From NCBI RefSeq assembly GCF_025766255.1, contig NW_026516725.1, positions 213,959-277,958 of the forward strand: a DNA stretch of 64,000 nucleotides, read 5' to 3'. Positions 49,087 to 60,436 of this stretch are shown in pieces. The notes under the pieces were generated by a model. The model worked only from the letters and a program-made list of their open reading frames with translations, was not told the origin of the DNA and did no database searches. The stretch's first letter is position 1, and each line of letters opens with the position of its first letter. This DNA comes from Zychaea mexicana (lineage: Eukaryota; Mucoromycota; Mucoromycetes; Mucorales; Lichtheimiaceae). The translations under genes and the position numbers were made by a program.

Positions 49087-50119
49087 AAAGCTGCGCATCA
49101 TAGTTTCTTTTCAATTACAGTAGTATCAGCTCATTTTGCTTATGACATTTTAATGATATAAGTACTTCAACCTTTCTTCTCCTATATATACTACTACTAC
49201 ATAACTATACTTTGTTCCATGATGTTAAAATTATTTGCCGTGCATACAATCAATCCTCCGCAAAGGTCAACCTTGGTAAAGCAAACCGTCAATAAGAGTT
49301 CTTTTTCATTTGTCTATACCAACATGATCGTATGTCAATCCAGATAAAATATCCTGTGATTGGTAATAGCAGATGCAGTTAATTATATGTACAAGCTTTT
49401 TATGAGTTGTATCAGATATGTAGTATTGTATATAACAGATATTGATGCAGTAACAATGTCTCTATTGTATATATATTTTCAGCTTATTGCTTTCACCACG
49501 TGAGTGTAAGTTTAAGAAATGCGTGTCTTTTACAAAGCTGCGGCTACCGAAGCGTATATTCCCACTTACTGCTAACAATCGTGTCTGTTTCCCGTAAAGC
49601 TTTCTTGATAATTTTCCCTGACAGCCGGTTGCTGTTTGGCCATAAGATACTCGTAGTGCACATCATTTTTTTTTGCCTCGGAAGTAACTGAAAAGTTGCA
49701 AAATCAATGGATACTTACAATGAAAAGGTATATGCTAGGCATATATAGGTACTTCTTCGTGCAAATTGTCCCACAATCTCTCCCATCTCAGTTAAACTTG
49801 AAGAATACTAATACAGATGTGAAAAGAGCCTATCTCTCCATGCTCTATGTTACAAAATATTTGTGATCCTTTGGAGCATGCGTTCGTGTTGGCGATCATA
49901 TAGAATCAGTACATATCTGCAGCACCAAAAACAGACGATATTAATTACCGAGTATTTTAACATGTAGAACTTCATCTACTCCAACAGCAACAGCAACAAT
50001 AGCTGCATGTTTAACCACGAGTGGAATGAAACTTGAGGGTGGGTTGAAAATGAATAGTCAAACTTATGAACAACGGTTGGCATTTGTGGAAGAAGTAACT
50101 CGTGTGTAGCCGTGTGTTT
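49087..50119. other. Intergenic DNA
   Basis: About 1 kb, A/T-rich, with (ACT)n near 49188-49200. No gene supported. Confidence 0.45.
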
Positions 50120-50405
50120 TGTCGAAGAATACAAAGTTTGAAAAATAAAGTTAAAGAAGAACAACGCGAGATAAAATATATTTATATCAATTGTCGAAGA
50201 GTACAAAGTTTGATAATCATTACATGAAAGTCAAAGAAGAGCGCGAGATTAGATATATGATATCAATCGTTGAAAAGTACAAAGTTTGATAAATGAAGTC
50301 AAAGAAGAAGAGCGCGAGATTACATATACGATATCAATTGTCGAAGAGTACAAAGTTTAACAGATTTTTACATGAAAGTCAAAGAAGAACGCGAGATAAA
50401 AAAAA
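50120..50405. repeat. Tandem array, four units of about 72 bp
   Basis: Units start near 50121, 50192, 50267 and 50339 and contain TGTCGAAGAGTACAAAGTTT, AAGTCAAAGAAGA and CGCGAGAT(T/A) followed by ATATCAAT. They diverge by point changes and small indels. The fourth runs directly into the next array. Confidence 0.8.
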
Positions 50406-50406
50406 A

Positions 50407-51770
50407 GTGCCCTCAACAAGCAGTTTGCATGGCCTGAAGGCTACACAAAAAGATGAAGAGTGCAAGAAAAAGATGAGTCTGTGTGTGAAGGGAAGGGGGA
50501 AAAACGCGAGGTAAAAAGAGTGCCCTCAACAAGCAGTTTGCATGGCCTGAAGGCTAAACAAAAAGATGGAGAGTGCAAGAAAAAGAAGAGTCTGTGTGTG
50601 AAGAGAAGGAGGAAAAACTCAGTAAAAAAAGTGCCCTCAACAAGCAGTTTGCATGACCTGAAGGCCACACAAAAAGCATGAAGAGTGCAAGAAAAAGGGT
50701 CTATGTGTCCCAAATCATTTAGCTTTTTAAGTCAATCAACCACGAACCCAAGCCATCCTTGGTACCAACGAGCGGGGAGCCATGGCTACACATAGTTTCG
50801 AGAGTCAAGTGCAAGCCATCGGTTGAATACTGCTTGTGCGTGGGGAGAAACTTAGAGGGAAGAGGGAAGGGAGAGGGAAGAGGGAAGGGAGAGGGAAGAG
50901 GGAAGAGGGAAGGGAGAGGGAAGAGGGAAGAGGGAAGGGAGAGGGAAGGAGAAGGAAAAAGAGTTGACTCTCAAAATACCCAAATAAACGGCGTTTGCTG
51001 AAAAGTCGGATGCTGTTGTCAATTGCTGAAGCTCGGATGCATGGAGTCGATTGCCGAGTGTCGATCAGGGTTAGACCAGGACCAACGGAGGCAAAACCAG
51101 GACCAACGGGAACAAGACCAGGACCAACGGGAACAAGACCAGGACCAACGGAAGAGCCAGAGCCAAAGGAAGAGCCAAGGGAAAGACCAGGAGCAATCAA
51201 GGGAGTGAAAGAAAAAGAAAAAAAAAGTGCCCTCAACAAGCAGTTTGCATGACCTGAAGGCCACACAAAAAGCATGAAGAGTGCAAGAAAAAGGGTCTAT
51301 GTGTCCCAAATCATTTGGCCTTTTAAGTCAATCAACCACGAACCCAAGCCATCCTTGGTACCAACGAGCGGGGAGCCATGGCTACACATAGTTTCGAGAG
51401 TCAAGTGCAAGCAATCGGTTGAATACTGCTTGTGCGTGGGGAGAAACTTAGAGGGAAGAGGGAAGGGAGAGGGAAGAGGGAAGGGAGAGGGAAGGAGAAG
51501 GAAAAAGAGTTGACTCTCAAAATACCCAAATAAACGGCGTTTGCTGAAAAGTCGGATGCTGTTGTCAATTGCTGAAGCTCGGATGCATGGAGTCGATTGC
51601 CGAGTGTCGATCAGGGTTAGACCAGGACCAACGGAGGCAAAACCAGGACCAACGGGAACAAGACCAGGACCAACGGGAACAAGACCAGGACCAACGGAAG
51701 AGCCAGAGCCAAAGGAAGAGCCAAGGGAAAGACCAGGAGCAATCAAGGGAGTGAAAGAAAAAGAAAAAAG
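50407..51770. repeat. Nested tandem repeats, including a duplicated block of about 550-600 bp
   Basis: A short unit starting GTGCCCTCAACAAGCAGTTT occurs at 50407, 50520, 50631 and 51227. From 50631 a long unit (596 bp) is duplicated at 51227-51770. Each long copy contains a purine minisatellite (GAGGGAAGAGGGAAGG type; longer in copy 1, near 50850-50960, than in copy 2, near 51450-51500) and an 18-bp minisatellite (GACCAGGACCAACGGGAAC type). The copies are nearly identical outside the minisatellites, so the duplication is recent. Frames such as RPGPTGTRPGPT are translation of the 18-bp repeat, not evidence for a protein. Confidence 0.85.
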
Positions 51771-53995
51771 GAAAAAGAAAGTGGCTTGAAAAAAATGGGC
51801 GTATTTACATCTTTTGAACTCAAACCCCTGTCTTTAAAAAAACACGTCACTGGCCTTTGATTCGTCGCTTAAAATAATGTGAGAAAGCAAAAGGGTGAGG
51901 GAAGAAAAAACATGTGCAGGAAGAGACATAGTCAAGCGGCCAAGCGGTCAAGAAGAAGGCGTGTGTGATCTGCGTGTAATGGTTTGCTCTACGAAGTATG
52001 TTTCACCGTATCATGCAGGGCGTGTCCCGACGGTGTCGCCGCTTGTTTTCATATAAGAAGGTACGTGCACACACAGGGTTTCAGCAACACCGCCCCTGAG
52101 TAAAAGTGTCAGAAATGGTTGAATTGTGAAGTGGCATTGTAACAAGAAGCTCACATAAGAAAAAGCCATATTACTTTTGTGTCAAACCAAAAAAGAATGC
52201 TGCCTTTTCCGTATATGAGAAGAAGCGTTCAAACTAAAGTATAGTTGCTTTGATACGATGACTTTCAAGTGAATAATGCACACTGTTACCTTCCTCTTTC
52301 TCTTAATATTTCTGACACTGAAGTTTAGCAGCTGTTGTAGCCATATCAACGTACAGGCTGTACGTATGTACTTAGTATGTACACAGTCCTAATAAAGTTG
52401 AACGTGAAACTGTGTTCTCCACGCTATCCTTCAAAGCGTTTCCAAGCAATCTAGTTTTTACAACAACTGGACAAGCAAACCGACACAACGGTTGGATTAA
52501 CCTCATCGACTCGTCTCAGCTACTAAAAAAACACAAAGTACGATTGAATAGGCAGAGCGACTACTCGAGTACCCCATATGCCACGACATTCTATGACGGA
52601 TCAACGACATCACGTTTTGCAACGGAATGTACTTGCTCAAGTCAAGCAGCAACAACAGCAGCCCCCAAGAGCAGCAGCATCAGAGAAGATGACATTGTCA
52701 ACTTTTAAAAAGCTGTTTGACGCGCTTCCGTCGCGTAATCTTTCTGGCAAGGCAGCTTTGAGTACCGCGGCGGGTTTCTTCTTTCCATGCTGCAAAACCG
52801 AATAAGAGTGGCAGATCTTTTGTCGCGTGCTAGATCCTATCTGAATATGGGCATGTCGGTCGTAACATTTTGACGGGTTACTGCAAGTCGAGGACTGTAG
52901 CAAGAGCTTGTTAAAAGCGTTGTCCTGGCGAGCATGGTAGCAACATGAAAACTAACGCCTGATGATGATCAATGATACGCGTAACGTAGGTTGAATGGCG
53001 TACGCGGTGCATCACCTTTGCACGTAATACAGGTTCTGTTATAGTTTACTCGTGTTCTGGACGCTTTCATGTCGCTACACACGCGCAAGATGCGAACTGG
53101 ATTCGTTTGTTGGAGCGATGGTTATCATGGGGTTATAAAATGACTGTCATTTGTTTTAGGCTGCCCATCATCCGCGTATACAGGCAGGGCAGCAGCATGG
53201 AGGATAACTTGACAACATTCTGACAAATACACTTACGGCGACAGCGCATAAACAAGGTTTTTGCGAGTGCAAGCACAAAAGCAGCAGGGGCGGTTATGTA
53301 GGTGATTGAAGCCAAGGGCAATTTCTTGAGCGTTGCATCAGGCTTTATACTGTGTATACAACAAAGCATCCGGTACTTTGAACACCATTGAAGCCCCCAT
53401 TACTGTGCGCTATTCCTCCCATCCGTCACGATTGTTTGTGGAGAAGGTAAACCTGTACTACAAGCTGCTGTACATGTCATTTTAACAACTGCTGCTGCTG
53501 CTACATACCATGTTTCTTTGTCGCTGTACACCGTTTGTCCTTTTCCTTCTTTTGGTGCCGCTGCTTCTCCAGCAACGTATTGTTTCTTTACTTCTCTGCA
53601 TCAATCTACTCTTGTCGCTTCTGTTTCTGCTCTCTAATGCTATCATATCCGTTGCTGCTCATCAATGGATCTGGTGATTGGATATACTCTTATTATTAAG
53701 TTCTTCAATAATATCTTACCTGAACCGTTTCCGCGATATTTTCAAACATCTTCTGTGTCTTCGTTTACACTTTTGCGTAGTACCTGATTCGTACTGTTGC
53801 TTATAAAGTTCCCGCTAAGCAGATTCTTCCTTGCTTGTCTCTTTTGACGTGTTATTTCGCCTCGACTCGGCCAGTCCAAACATTTGGATTTTGTGAGTTG
53901 TTGGTCAAAGCCGGCACAGTACCGGTTAGTGCAAAGATATATAGGAGGATACATAAGGGCATTCAACCTTTCCATCTTTGAAAATAAGCACTATT
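51771..53995. other. Intergenic DNA with short unassigned frames
   Basis: No gene supported with confidence. Short frames at 52.4-52.8 kb (plus) and 53.74-53.98 kb (minus, ATG at 53975) have no recognisable family. Confidence 0.4.
52578..52805 (+). CDS. Unassigned small open frame
   Basis: 75 codons from a true ATG (MPRHSMTDQRHH...). Gln-rich in the middle (VKQQQQQPPRAAAS), then a short helix-like stretch TLSTFKKLFDALPS and a C-terminal CCKTE. No family recognised and no splice or promoter signal, so it may be chance. Confidence 0.2.
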   Translation: MPRHSMTDQRHHVLQRNVLAQVKQQQQQPPRAAASEKMTLSTFKKLFDALPSRNLSGKAALSTAAGFFFPCCKTE

Positions 53996-54840
53996 TTATG
54001 CATGTAGCATCACTAGGTATACTTGATGTATGTGCATACTATAGACTTCATCAATATATCTCCAACAGCTTGTGTATATAGAACCGGCCGACTTCGTGGG
54101 TGTTGGATGCGTAACGGTTACATCTTTTTCTTTAACTGGTCGAGGTGAGTTAGAATCCAAGAAACCTGGTAGGTTACTACGTAGTGAAGCAAAGTTATAA
54201 TCACATTTTCGACGTGCAATAGCTTTTGCGCCTCCCCAATAGCCCTCTATCTAGTTGGTTTCACAGTGGTATCGTGGGTAAAACTTGCAAATGTGCCCTG
54301 CTTCTTGTAGCATAGATTTTTTGTTCTCGAAAACCGGGTTGCTCCCAGCATGCATATGGAACGGACAGCAAGTAGAGTCTTCATTCGGCCCGTTATCGTC
54401 GCACTTTGCCTTCCAGTATTTTCCGGCCGATTGTGTTCGTCCCAAAGCCCAGGCTTCCGTTCTTGTAAGATCGGCTGAACACCGAGGGCTGTTCATTCCG
54501 TGATCTCCTTGGATTCACCCTTCTTGCGCTTAATGAGAGTTGTTGATCGATAAAACGGCTGCTCGACCTTTTTGTAACCGTCCATATACTATCCTCATCG
54601 CTTTTGCTATTGAACACGGCTTGACATCTTGCCGTTCAGTCCAAGTCGCGATACAAGGCGTGCATCACTGGCATGCGCACGATGATTGCTGGACTGATAA
54701 AAAATAGAGACGGGTACGACACTCAGAGGATGCAGACTTTCAAAAAGGTGTATTGCATCTTCTTGTAAATGCTTAAGTAAATCCCCACTGTCCGTTGCAG
54801 CTTTAACTTGGCTTGTTTCTTTAGAAAAACAATGTATCAT
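53996..54840 (-). pseudogene. Decayed DDE-superfamily transposase
   Basis: Three minus-strand pieces in different frames line up with one fungal DDE transposase family: HLQEDAIHLFESLHP followed by IFYQSSNHRAHASDARL (about 54660-54790), then KAKCDDNGPNEDSTCCPFHM and QEAGHICKFYPRYHCETN, an in-frame TAG, then IEGYWGGAKAIARRKCDYNF, ending in SCWRYIDEVYSM and a stop at 53996. The usual FDNSSNH aspartate is replaced by Tyr, and the HCE(L/T)N-x-IE box carries the stop, so catalysis is lost. At least one frameshift lies between the two conserved blocks (54.5-54.66 kb). No terminal repeats located. Confidence 0.75.
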
Positions 54841-55395
54841 AATGGATCGGTAAGGTATCTATTCCCTGTGTTATAAAACGGTATCGGTATCCAAGACACT
54901 AATATATGTATATTATAAGGCCAAGGATAGCCGTGTATTCTTTGGCGCACTTGAACTATCATATCTCTGAGAAGATGAAGTCTTGTCAGCCTTGCATTGA
55001 GAGAGCAGAGATAAAATTAATCATTACAACAAACAAAGTACATATCACTTATACCGAGAACATTACCTTGGATGCACACAGGAGGGCTATCATATACTAC
55101 ACGCAACCAAGCTGATGTACAGCAGCATATATATAGTAGCTGTAGCACACAGTGGACATACTCAAATATAGTAAGCCTTCATCAGCCACGCCTTTCTCCC
55201 TAGTTTTGCTTTTTGACTTCTCGTTGTCCTTCTCTAGATGACGACTGTGTACTCTTCACGGTATATTATATATGACCTAAACTATTTCTGGTTTAAAACT
55301 ACACAGGTACCGATGCTCAGCGAGCGAGCTTCTAGGAACGAACCTTTCGAAACTCAGATATCTATGTACTGTAAACATGGTCTTCTCATTCGCCC

Positions 55396-55585
55396 TACAG
55401 TAGACCCTCGTTAATTACATAGCGCGGATTCCCAAATTTGTGTGAGATTAGTGAGTGTTGCAAGTTAGCGAGAACAGCTTGTACTAATACTCCCTGCTAT
55501 TCTTATTTGTTTGATAGCTCCAATAACTTTAAAAATAGTGAGGGATGAGAGTTATCGGGTTTGAAATTGAAGGGGGTCGACTGTA
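55396..55585. mobile_element. Short TIR element (MITE) with TA target duplication, pogo/Tc1-like ends
   Basis: Left end CAGTAGACCCTCGTTAATTA and right end (reverse complement) CAGTCGACCCCCTTCAATTT match at 15 of 20 positions, and each is flanked by TA. The element between the TAs is 186 bp and non-coding. CAGT ends plus TA duplication are usual for Tc1/mariner/pogo-type non-autonomous elements. Confidence 0.75.
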
Positions 55586-55951
55586 GTAGAGCATCACAAA
55601 GTTTCGAGTTCGTATCTACCTCATGTAATTGACAAAAAGCGGCGTTCCTTCCTGAGATAATTGATGAAGCCATCTACATAGTTTATTATCATACCATTCG
55701 TTGGTAGCGATGCTTACAACTGCCAAATCGGGTAGGTACAAAAGTGTAGCGCCAAAAGTGGGGTGGATTTGATTATGATATCTTAGCAGATATGAGTGTA
55801 TCGGAATTCATTAATTGCGCTGCACTGGATGGTATAAAACTACATAAACGCCGATTTACGTAGTATCGCGTTAACTCACAAAAACAAATATGCATGTCGA
55901 TTTCTAAGAGAAACTTACGGCTACAGTAGCATGTCTATTTAACGAAACAAT

Positions 55952-57246
55952 TCACTGTTCAGCTTGATCTTCCATTCGTGTTTGTTGATCATGTTGTTCC
56001 GCAGCTGTTGATTTTCTCCATCCAAGTGCCGCTGTTGCAGACATTATAATAACGGCACCAACAACGCTCATCCAGTCAGGATATTCTTGAAAGATGAAGA
56101 GGCCAAACAGGTACGCGAAAACAATTTCATTCATACACATCAATGTGCCAGGACCAGCTGGTGCCATCTGCAATCTGTATATTACAGTAAGATAAGCTAG
56201 TTGTGTATACATAGTGGCTCAAACAGATACATAATATGCTGTTCTTTAAGTTTTTCGTATGTATCATTTACCCTTGATTCACGAGACATTGACCAACAAA
56301 TGCGCAGACGCCGGTTAATATGAGTGCTGTGTACTCTTTCAATTCCGTTGGTGCGGCAAAGTCGCCGAAATTTACACTGCTTACGATTACTGCAATAAAT
56401 CCGAATGAGAATGTGTGATTCAGAAAGTGCGCACGTTTGCCTATTTTGCGCACGGTGATGTAGGCAACAGCCGATAATACTGCGGCAGTTATTGAAGACA
56501 GGATTGCAGTTGCACGCGAGCTGCTATTATCATCGCCATCTCCAGCGACAAATAGCAATGACGACAAGCTGTCTTTGTTTTTGTATATGATTGTATCAGC
56601 ATATTCATCCGGTGTAAAGTTGTTTATATTGTTGCTGAATATAAAGCTTGGTTTTGTTACAAACACTGCGCCAGCCATGCAGAAAACTGCACATACACGA
56701 TCAAACCATCCAAAAGGCTCTCCAAGCAATATGGCCGCAAGAATAGCTGTAAACATCGGATGCAAGTTGATAATCACTGTGTAGTGTAGTGTTTAGAATA
56801 CAGTGTAGCCTCGCAATCTGGAAAAATGAAAGTTCTGGTTTCTCTTGTTTAATCTCACCTGTTGCATCTGCGAGGGGTAGCTTTGTTATCGAGTAATAGT
56901 GTAATGCCAGAGCAATTGCTCCTATGAGTCCTCGAAATAAGACCCATTTTCGTACCTCGGAAGGGCCGAGCGGATGGATGCCTAGTAAGAAACACCCCGC
57001 TAAGGCCGAGCTTGCTTGCACAATGGCACGGACAAAGACAATTTCTGTCGACGGAAACGAGGCGGCACCGATTTTTGCAAATAATCCTGCCGTCGACATG
57101 CCCAGTGCCGATATCGTTATGAGAATCAAGCCGGCAACTTCTTGTTTTGTCTTCGCCACAGGAGTTGTCTGATTTTGTTGTAGTAGTAAGGGTGCTGTTT
57201 CATTCTCTGCTGGCAGTTGTTGGATATCTATTTTTTGGTGTATCAT
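55952..57246 (-). CDS. DMT-superfamily (EamA, SLC35G-like) transporter
   Basis: Integral membrane transporter, probably ten helices in two EamA repeats; substrate unknown. Exons 56859-57246, 56272-56776 and 55952-56174 give 371 residues, with closing phases. Repeat 1 starts GLILITISALGMSTAGLFAK; TM3-4 include VFVRAIVQASSALAG and RGLIGAIALALHYYSI; repeat 1 ends IINLHPMFTAILAAILLGE. A Ser/Asp-rich loop (about residues 190-215) separates the halves; repeat 2 ends MCMNEIVFAYLFGLFIFQE and VVGAVIIMSATAALGW. Start at ATG 57246 (MIHQKIDIQQ). A frame-broken relic of its last exon lies at 10833-10983. The DIRS-like element begins about 240 bp beyond its start codon. Confidence 0.87.
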
Positions 57247-57485
57247 GTTGCCAAACAACAGATTGATAAAGCGGAAAGGAAGAGAGAAGGGAAAGAAATG
57301 TAATGGAGCAACACAGATATGCATATTGATCCACAGGATTTGCAATTCTGTACAACAAAGAAGCAGCCAGGTGACCTGGATCATCAGTTCCCTCCGCTCG
57401 TTCTTCCAAGATATACAAGGATTAGGCCGCTTTTTCCTATGCTGAAGATATTTATATTGAGAGACATGCTTCTAAAAGATTATAC

Positions 57486-57729
57486 TAGGCTAGTTGCCGG
57501 AATGGAGTCCGATGATGTGGTTGGTTAACGCTCTTCTAGCCGCGCTTTTATTCTCAGATAAACAATAAAAGAAAATTCATTCTACAATCTAGTACTTTAG
57601 TTCTTTCTAAGCTATGTATTACAATTTTTTTGTCTAAGTATATGATATTATGGGAAGGGCCAAATCAAGCGTTGATACCAAGGGCGGGTCCCCACCACAT
57701 CATCGGACTCCATTCCGGCAACTAGCCTA
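57486..57729. repeat. 36-bp perfect inverted repeat at the element's 3' end
   Basis: TAGGCTAGTTGCCGGAATGG plus 16 more bases at 57486-57521; the reverse complement occupies 57694-57729. The spacer is 172 bp. The inner arm is part of the recombinase coding sequence, the outer arm is not coding. Confidence 0.9.
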
Positions 57730-58802
57730 TTGGTTGTCGTTCCTAACCCAATCGTGGTTGCCTCCATTCCGTCCTCAGATGTGGTTGGTGTGTTCTCCGT
57801 GGACGAAAAAATTGTCGTAACTACTTGTCTGCCACGTGCATGTTGGTCGCGAGGGCGATAATAATAATGTTCAAACGTCTCGCTCTTCTTGCTCCAATGG
57901 CCATGTTCCTTGATCATATCAACGTCTATGCCTTTTTCAGCAGCCTTTGTACTCGCCGCCGAACGCGTGGAATGTGCCTTAAAAATGGTAGTATCAATGC
58001 CTGCCTCGGCCATGACCTTAGTAACCCAGTTCGCAACGGTTACAGGACTTGCTACTCTTGGAGTCTTGTAAATGTTGGCTAAAAAGAGTGTTTGATCTGT
58101 AGGTAAATTGCAGCGCAACGGTTGTGATTTCTTCATCCAAGTGTGTAAGGTGCGGACAGGGCATATGGATTGGTCTGCAATGACACCAATTTTTGAATCT
58201 TTGACTTGGCTCTCTTTTGGTTCTCGAGCAATGAGGGTCATGCCAATACATTCTCCGTTGTCATATTGTATATGCACGTCTCGTAGTTGCAAGCGTCCAA
58301 TGTCCGATCTTGTGCGCCACATGGTTGCCAAACACAGTAACATGATGGTTTTCTTTTGGAGTTTGTCCATCGGCAGTTGCTCCGTTGGGCCCCATTCCTT
58401 CAGTAAGGTTATCACCTTGTCCGTATCCCAAATTTCTTGACTAATATTAGGCATCTTGAATGTTGTGCGTCTTTTAGCAGCAAAGAACCGTTTGACGTCT
58501 GGGTGCTCAGCAATGGGCTGTCGCCATGGATGTGTGACGCCAAACACTGACGCAATCGATGATCGCATTCCATTGAGGGAATCATATCCTAAGTCTACGT
58601 TGGCTTCCAGGAACTCTACCAGCATCTTGGGATTATATTGTTCCGGGTCTTGAATAGGAACCTGATCACGACACCATTTGGCATAACGAATCCAATAATG
58701 ATTGTATTTCCTTCTTGTTGATGAACGGGTGGCTTTTGTTAAAAATTTTGTCGTTTCCTTGCTATAGCCTTCTTTGTGCCATGTGCGTTCAATAATCGCC
58801 AT
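57648..58802 (-). CDS. DIRS-type tyrosine recombinase
   Basis: Integrates the circular DNA copy of a DIRS element. ATG at 58802 gives about 384 residues; the frame is open further upstream to 59777, but that part is shadow of the RT gene. N-terminal SAM-like core-binding part (TRRKYNHYWIRYAKWCRDQV), catalytic part with RTRSDIGRLQLRDV (first Arg), HSTRSAASTKAAEKG (HxxR box), GHWSKKSETFEHYYYRP (His/Trp and the nucleophile Tyr). All the expected catalytic residues are present, so this domain looks intact. It starts 64 nt before the RT stop, in another frame, so translation would need re-initiation or frameshifting. Confidence 0.85.
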   Translation of the reverse strand: MAIIERTWHKEGYSKETTKFLTKATRSSTRRKYNHYWIRYAKWCRDQVPIQDPEQYNPKMLVEFLEANVDLGYDSLNGMRSSIASVFGVTHPWRQPIAEHPDVKRFFAAKRRTTFKMPNISQEIWDTDKVITLLKEWGPTEQLPMDKLQKKTIMLLCLATMWRTRSDIGRLQLRDVHIQYDNGECIGMTLIAREPKESQVKDSKIGVIADQSICPVRTLHTWMKKSQPLRCNLPTDQTLFLANIYKTPRVASPVTVANWVTKVMAEAGIDTTIFKAHSTRSAASTKAAEKGIDVDMIKEHGHWSKKSETFEHYYYRPRDQHARGRQVVTTIFSSTENTPTTSEDGMEATTIGLGTTTNRLVAGMESDDVVGTRPWYQRLIWPFP

Positions 58803-60436
58803 GCGACTAGGTTGATTCGTTGGTTGATCGGCATTATTAATGGTGGGTCCCGTACTTGGTTCAAAATCATCGGCCACCAAAACTGGGTTGGCCACATCGG
58901 AGTGACCAACACGGCTTGTTGCACTCGATCTTGATTGAATTTGCGGATGACTTTCGGAATCAGTTGCCATGGTGGATGAAGGTACAATCCGCGTTTCGGC
59001 CATGGTTGTTGGAAAGCGTCTACTGCTGCTTGATTGCCATCCGGTTGTCTCGCCCAATACGTCGGAAGTCGATTGTTGTGCCTCCCTGCAAAAGCGTCGA
59101 TCGTTAGCGGTCCCCATTGCTGTAGAATCTTGTAGAATTTGTTGTACGGCAACGTCCATTCGTAAATTGGTTTGCGCTGTCTGCTGAGCCGATCCGCCGC
59201 CACGTTCTTGACGCCCGCAATATGAGAGAATCTGACTGTGAGGTTGTAATCGAGACATATATCTTGAATGTCTAAGGCGAGTTGCTGCAGTGATATGGAT
59301 GCCGTACCGCCTGCCTTGCTTGCATATTTTAGCGCTGTTATGTTGTCGGTGTAGATGTGTATTGTTGAGTTTGCAAACCGTTTTGCATGGATCTCCAACG
59401 CTATCTTGATCGTTGCTAGTTCTCGAACATTTATCGATTCGGATTCTTCGTCGGTGCGCCAATATCCTGCGAATTCGCCTAGTTCGGATGCTATTCCCCA
59501 CCCAGACGCCGCCGCATCTGTATGGATGGTTACTGCCGGTAATTCTGGTGGTGGTCGATGGATAGGTAAGCCATTCCGGCTCTCTGCGAGGGTGAGCCAC
59601 CAATTCAAATCCTGTATTGCCAGTGTGGTTAATTGGCATGGAGCCTCCCACCCTTGTCGTGTCTGTTGCAATGTTGTGGTCAATGCACGCTGTATGTGTC
59701 GTATATGGAGTAGGGCATCGCCAATTGCTGGAATCATCGCTGTCATCTTGCCAAGTAATCCGGCGATCCATCGGCACGAGAACACTTGGTTTTTGGCTTG
59801 CTTGATGCGTCGCACCAGCTTGTTCAGTTTGTGTGTTGGCACTTGGATAAGTCCCGTGATCGTGTTGAATTGAAAACCCAAGAATTCTTGTACTTGTTTC
59901 GGTTTGAGGTCGCTCTTCTTATGGTTGATGATGAAACCCAAGGACGTGAGATGGTTGATCATTTTCTCGCAATCTTGTTTCAAGCTGGTTGCCGATTGAT
60001 TCAATAGACACACGTCGTCGATGTAGTAGCAAAATCGCATCCCCTGGCGTCTGAGTGGTTCTAGGGCATATCGAAGTAGTTTCGACCACACTCGTGGCGC
60101 CATGCTTGCCCCAAAGGGGAGCGACCTGTACCGCATCACTACACCATCTTTGGTCTCGAATGTCAAAAAGTCTCGCGAATCGGGGTGGATCGGAACCACC
60201 GTGTACGCATCTCTCATATCGATTTTGCAGATAAAATCCTTGGCTTCGATCAAATCCCGTAGGGCTGGCAAACCTTCCATCCGAAATTTCTGATACTGGA
60301 TGAATCGGTTTATCTTGCGGCCATCGAAAATCGGTCGAATCTTCGTAGGTTCTTGGATGGTAAACAATGTCGACAAAAACCGGCGGTCTTGGGTAGGTGA
60401 TCTCTCTATCACTTGTGCTACTTGAAACTGTGCCAC
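58739..60436 (-). CDS. DIRS-type reverse transcriptase-RNase H
   Basis: About 565 residues. Order: RT fingers/palm (IRPIFDGRKINRFIQY, FICKIDMRDAYTVVPIHP, LPFGASMAPRVW), YIDDV active-site box, thumb, RNase H (HTDAAASGWGIAS, VRELATIKIALE, YTDNITALKYAS, HIAGVKNVAADRLSR), then the DIRS-typical tail (TIDAFAGRHNNRLPTYWA, VDAFQQPWPKRGLYLHPPW). No stop interrupts these domains. 60436 is a GTG; the frame continues to about 60494 without an ATG, so the true start is missing or lies in an upstream exon. Confidence 0.85.
   Translation of the reverse strand: MAQFQVAQVIERSPTQDRRFLSTLFTIQEPTKIRPIFDGRKINRFIQYQKFRMEGLPALRDLIEAKDFICKIDMRDAYTVVPIHPDSRDFLTFETKDGVVMRYRSLPFGASMAPRVWSKLLRYALEPLRRQGMRFCYYIDDVCLLNQSATSLKQDCEKMINHLTSLGFIINHKKSDLKPKQVQEFLGFQFNTITGLIQVPTHKLNKLVRRIKQAKNQVFSCRWIAGLLGKMTAMIPAIGDALLHIRHIQRALTTTLQQTRQGWEAPCQLTTLAIQDLNWWLTLAESRNGLPIHRPPPELPAVTIHTDAAASGWGIASELGEFAGYWRTDEESESINVRELATIKIALEIHAKRFANSTIHIYTDNITALKYASKAGGTASISLQQLALDIQDICLDYNLTVRFSHIAGVKNVAADRLSRQRKPIYEWTLPYNKFYKILQQWGPLTIDAFAGRHNNRLPTYWARQPDGNQAAVDAFQQPWPKRGLYLHPPWQLIPKVIRKFNQDRVQQAVLVTPMWPTQFWWPMILNQVRDPPLIMPINQRINLVAWRLLNAHGTKKAIARKRQNF

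Noticed and set aside
50293..51789. Repeat-encoded frames such as VPSTSSLHGLKATQK and RPGPTGTRPGPT
   Set aside because: The copies fall in different frames and contain minisatellites; the DNA repeats explain them without a protein.
58803..59777. Upstream extension of the recombinase frame to a 709-codon ORF
   Set aside because: This part overlaps RT-RNase H coding on the same strand in another frame. The recombinase homology starts near the ATG at 58802.
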